A DNA stretch of 57,791 nucleotides, taken from contig JAYTCQ010000031.1 in assembly GCA_043736395.1 (NCBI GenBank), positions 1 to 57,791 on the forward strand, written 5' to 3'. The position numbers were made by a program, and so were the translations under genes. This stretch comes from JAFDVL01 sp043736395. GTDB lineage: Bacteria; Acidobacteriota; Blastocatellia; RBC074. Within the stretch, counting starts at the first letter, position 1; each line of letters begins with the position of its first letter. The notes under the pieces were generated by a model. It ran no database searches. It was not told the origin of the DNA and saw only the letters and a list, made by a program, of their open reading frames with translations. This document shows, one piece after another, positions 56,376 to 57,791 of this stretch.

Positions 56376-57791
56376 TTAACATTTTGGTGGCAGAACCGGA
56401 ATCGTAATCGTCGTGAATGTCGTCCCCGTCTTATGCAGTCCACGAATTCCCGACCATTTCTTGCTGTTCAGCGGAGTCAGCAATAATCCTATGCCACCGC
56501 CGATGTTGAGTTTCAGCGTACCGACCTGACCTGAAGGAATAATTCCCGCCATCATGAATGGCACTCGCGGAGAAGTTCCCGTGATTGTCGCACTCGCCTG
56601 ACAAATTCCATTCAAGAATCCTGAGAAACTTCCGAACGGTTTTTCGTTCCCGTTGTAGGCGACTCCGATGCCGAGTTGCGCGGCTCCGCTCAGTGTATTT
56701 CTCGTGATGTCGCCGTTCATTCCGACGGTAACGATTTTCTGTCCAATCACGTCACGCGGACTTTGAATTTCGACTGCGAATTGATTTGGCATCGCGTCGT
56801 AACTCGTACCATTAAAGCGCAGCGTAGCCTTGTCTCCATTGATCGTGGCGAGATTATTGGAATATGCCCAGAACGATTCTGCGCCGTAATTTCCAACATA
56901 ATTTCCATCGTTGACGAAAGCATTTCCGAGCAATCCATTGTTCTGAATCGGATTGCCTTGCGCGTCTACGACGAGTGCGATCAACCATCCAGTTGTGTCG
57001 GGATCCATCTCGGAAGCGAGGAAATTGATGCTCGCGTTCGGCGTCAGGCAGACGGAATAATCGGCTTGATTGCAGGTGGCTCCATCAATGAAAAAGAGAT
57101 GGACAAACGCGGACGTTTCTCCCGTGTTGCTCAGATGCAGTTTCGTGTCCGAACCCGAACCCGATTTGGAAGTGTAGTACGGGAAGACGACGAGAGAACC
57201 AGCTTTTTGATCGCTAAGTTTCACGTCTTCGGGAGCGTGCGTCAGTCCTGGACACGTGACCGTTCCTGAAGCTGAAGTCGAAGTCGCTACACCTCCGACG
57301 CTGCCATCGGAATTGATCGTGATGGTTGATCCTTCAGGAGTGCCATCGGCGATCTGTGCTTGATAAGTAATCGTGACGGTTTGTCCGGCAGGAATATTCC
57401 CGCTCCATGCCACTTGCGTGTTAGGCGTTGGCGTACACGACCCAATGGTAGAGGTGCAGGTATTCGGCACCAGCGTCAATATCGCAGGCAAGGTGACATT
57501 GAAAGTGGCAGGTTGCGCCGTGTTATTCGGATTCGTCAATTGTGCCGTGACGAGCATGGAACTGCCAATGCCGTTGCACACAAAGGGATCGGTGAGTGAC
57601 GACGTGAAGGGGGGTACATCATCATTCGTAATTGTTCCCTGACCCTGCATATCGGAAAAGGTAATGCTCGGGTATGGGAAGGAATTTTTCGTCAGGTTCA
57701 CGAAGAAGGTTTCATTCGCTTCGATGTTGGAATCCGCCGCGACGACGATGGTAATCGTTTGTGAAGCGGTGGAATTGGCAGGGAAAGTCAC
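56376..57791 (-). CDS. Calx-beta domain surface protein, 3' part (5' end beyond the window)
   Basis: Only the C-terminal 471 or so residues are in the window; the frame is open at 57791, so the start lies outside. The first part (IVVAADSNIEANETFFVNL with TITNDDVPP) is the end of a Calx-beta domain, a calcium-binding beta-sandwich. It is followed by a DUF11-like segment (TFNVTLPAILTLVPNTCTST) and a Thr/Ser/Gly-rich C-terminal region with LVVFPYYTSKSGSGSDTKLH and ending LPPKC. It is probably a secreted or outer-membrane adhesin-like protein. No PEP-CTERM motif is seen at the end. Confidence 0.85.
   Translation of the reverse strand: MTFPANSTASQTITIVVAADSNIEANETFFVNLTKNSFPYPSITFSDMQGQGTITNDDVPPFTSSLTDPFVCNGIGSSMLVTAQLTNPNNTAQPATFNVTLPAILTLVPNTCTSTIGSCTPTPNTQVAWSGNIPAGQTVTITYQAQIADGTPEGSTITINSDGSVGGVATSTSASGTVTCPGLTHAPEDVKLSDQKAGSLVVFPYYTSKSGSGSDTKLHLSNTGETSAFVHLFFIDGATCNQADYSVCLTPNASINFLASEMDPDTTGWLIALVVDAQGNPIQNNGLLGNAFVNDGNYVGNYGAESFWAYSNNLATINGDKATLRFNGTSYDAMPNQFAVEIQSPRDVIGQKIVTVGMNGDITRNTLSGAAQLGIGVAYNGNEKPFGSFSGFLNGICQASATITGTSPRVPFMMAGIIPSGQVGTLKLNIGGGIGLLLTPLNSKKWSGIRGLHKTGTTFTTITIPVLPPKC

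Overview
The window looks like a chromosomal segment of an Acidobacteriota bacterium, most likely of the Blastocatellia/Pyrinomonas-like group. This is inferred from gene content: an Oar-type TonB receptor with an N-terminal carboxypeptidase-regulatory domain, GTP-dependent PEP carboxykinase, Uma2 and XisH/XisI proteins, didermic LPS genes (gmhA, gmhB, a PagL-like deacylase), and many long palindromic intergenic repeats. No rRNA, tRNA, CRISPR array, transposase or integrase was recognised.

Layout. 1-2 kb: molybdenum cofactor genes moeA and moaC. 2-10 kb: mostly minus-strand housekeeping and small genes (M20 peptidase, PIN/DUF2281 toxin-antitoxin pair, DinB-like protein, dapD, Uma2 protein) and an M1-like peptidase whose zinc ligands are all replaced. 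10-17 kb (plus strand): orphan McjB-like transglutaminase-fold protein, large TonB-dependent receptor, pckG, dienelactone hydrolase. 17-22 kb (minus): exported oxidoreductase, GlsB-like membrane protein, MXKDX-repeat protein, and a periplasmic redox set (TlpA thioredoxin, b-type cytochrome, MsrP-like molybdoenzyme). Between tlpA and the cytochrome gene lies a decayed chimeric copy of both. 22-28 kb: a broken N-terminal fragment of a GH63/MGH1-like glucosidase, an FMN reductase with a frameshifted partner, and a plus-strand sugar set (glucose 1-dehydrogenase, GH39, PF10091 glucanase/glucoamylase).

28-38 kb is an all-minus block of redox and membrane genes: AhpD-like, DoxX, two DUF417 (RclC/YkgB family) paralogues, CDF-like transporter, lipoproteins, MsrA, MsrB, a c-type cytochrome and two beta-propeller lactonase-like proteins, with a Crp/Fnr regulator upstream. 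Together with the MsrP module at 20 kb I read it as a candidate oxidative or reactive-chlorine defence and methionine-sulfoxide repair island. This is an inference from gene families.

39-45 kb: galactose mutarotase, the XisH/XisI pair, a biotin-dependent carboxyltransferase, a PagL-like lipid A deacylase, gmhB and gmhA. 45-53 kb: an exopolysaccharide-type cluster with three GT4 glycosyltransferases (one resembling the XrtA/PEP-CTERM-associated family), an asparagine-synthetase-like amidotransferase and a GT2 enzyme, without an exosortase in view. 53-57.8 kb: sucD without sucC, an unrecognised lipoprotein plus helical-protein pair, a transaldolase-like fructose-6-phosphate aldolase, and the C-terminal part of a Calx-beta surface protein cut by the window edge.

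A recurring non-coding theme is long hairpins with arms of 20-38 bp, placed directly behind stop codons at about ten sites and falling into several sequence families. All functional assignments come from reading motifs by eye; no database search was run.
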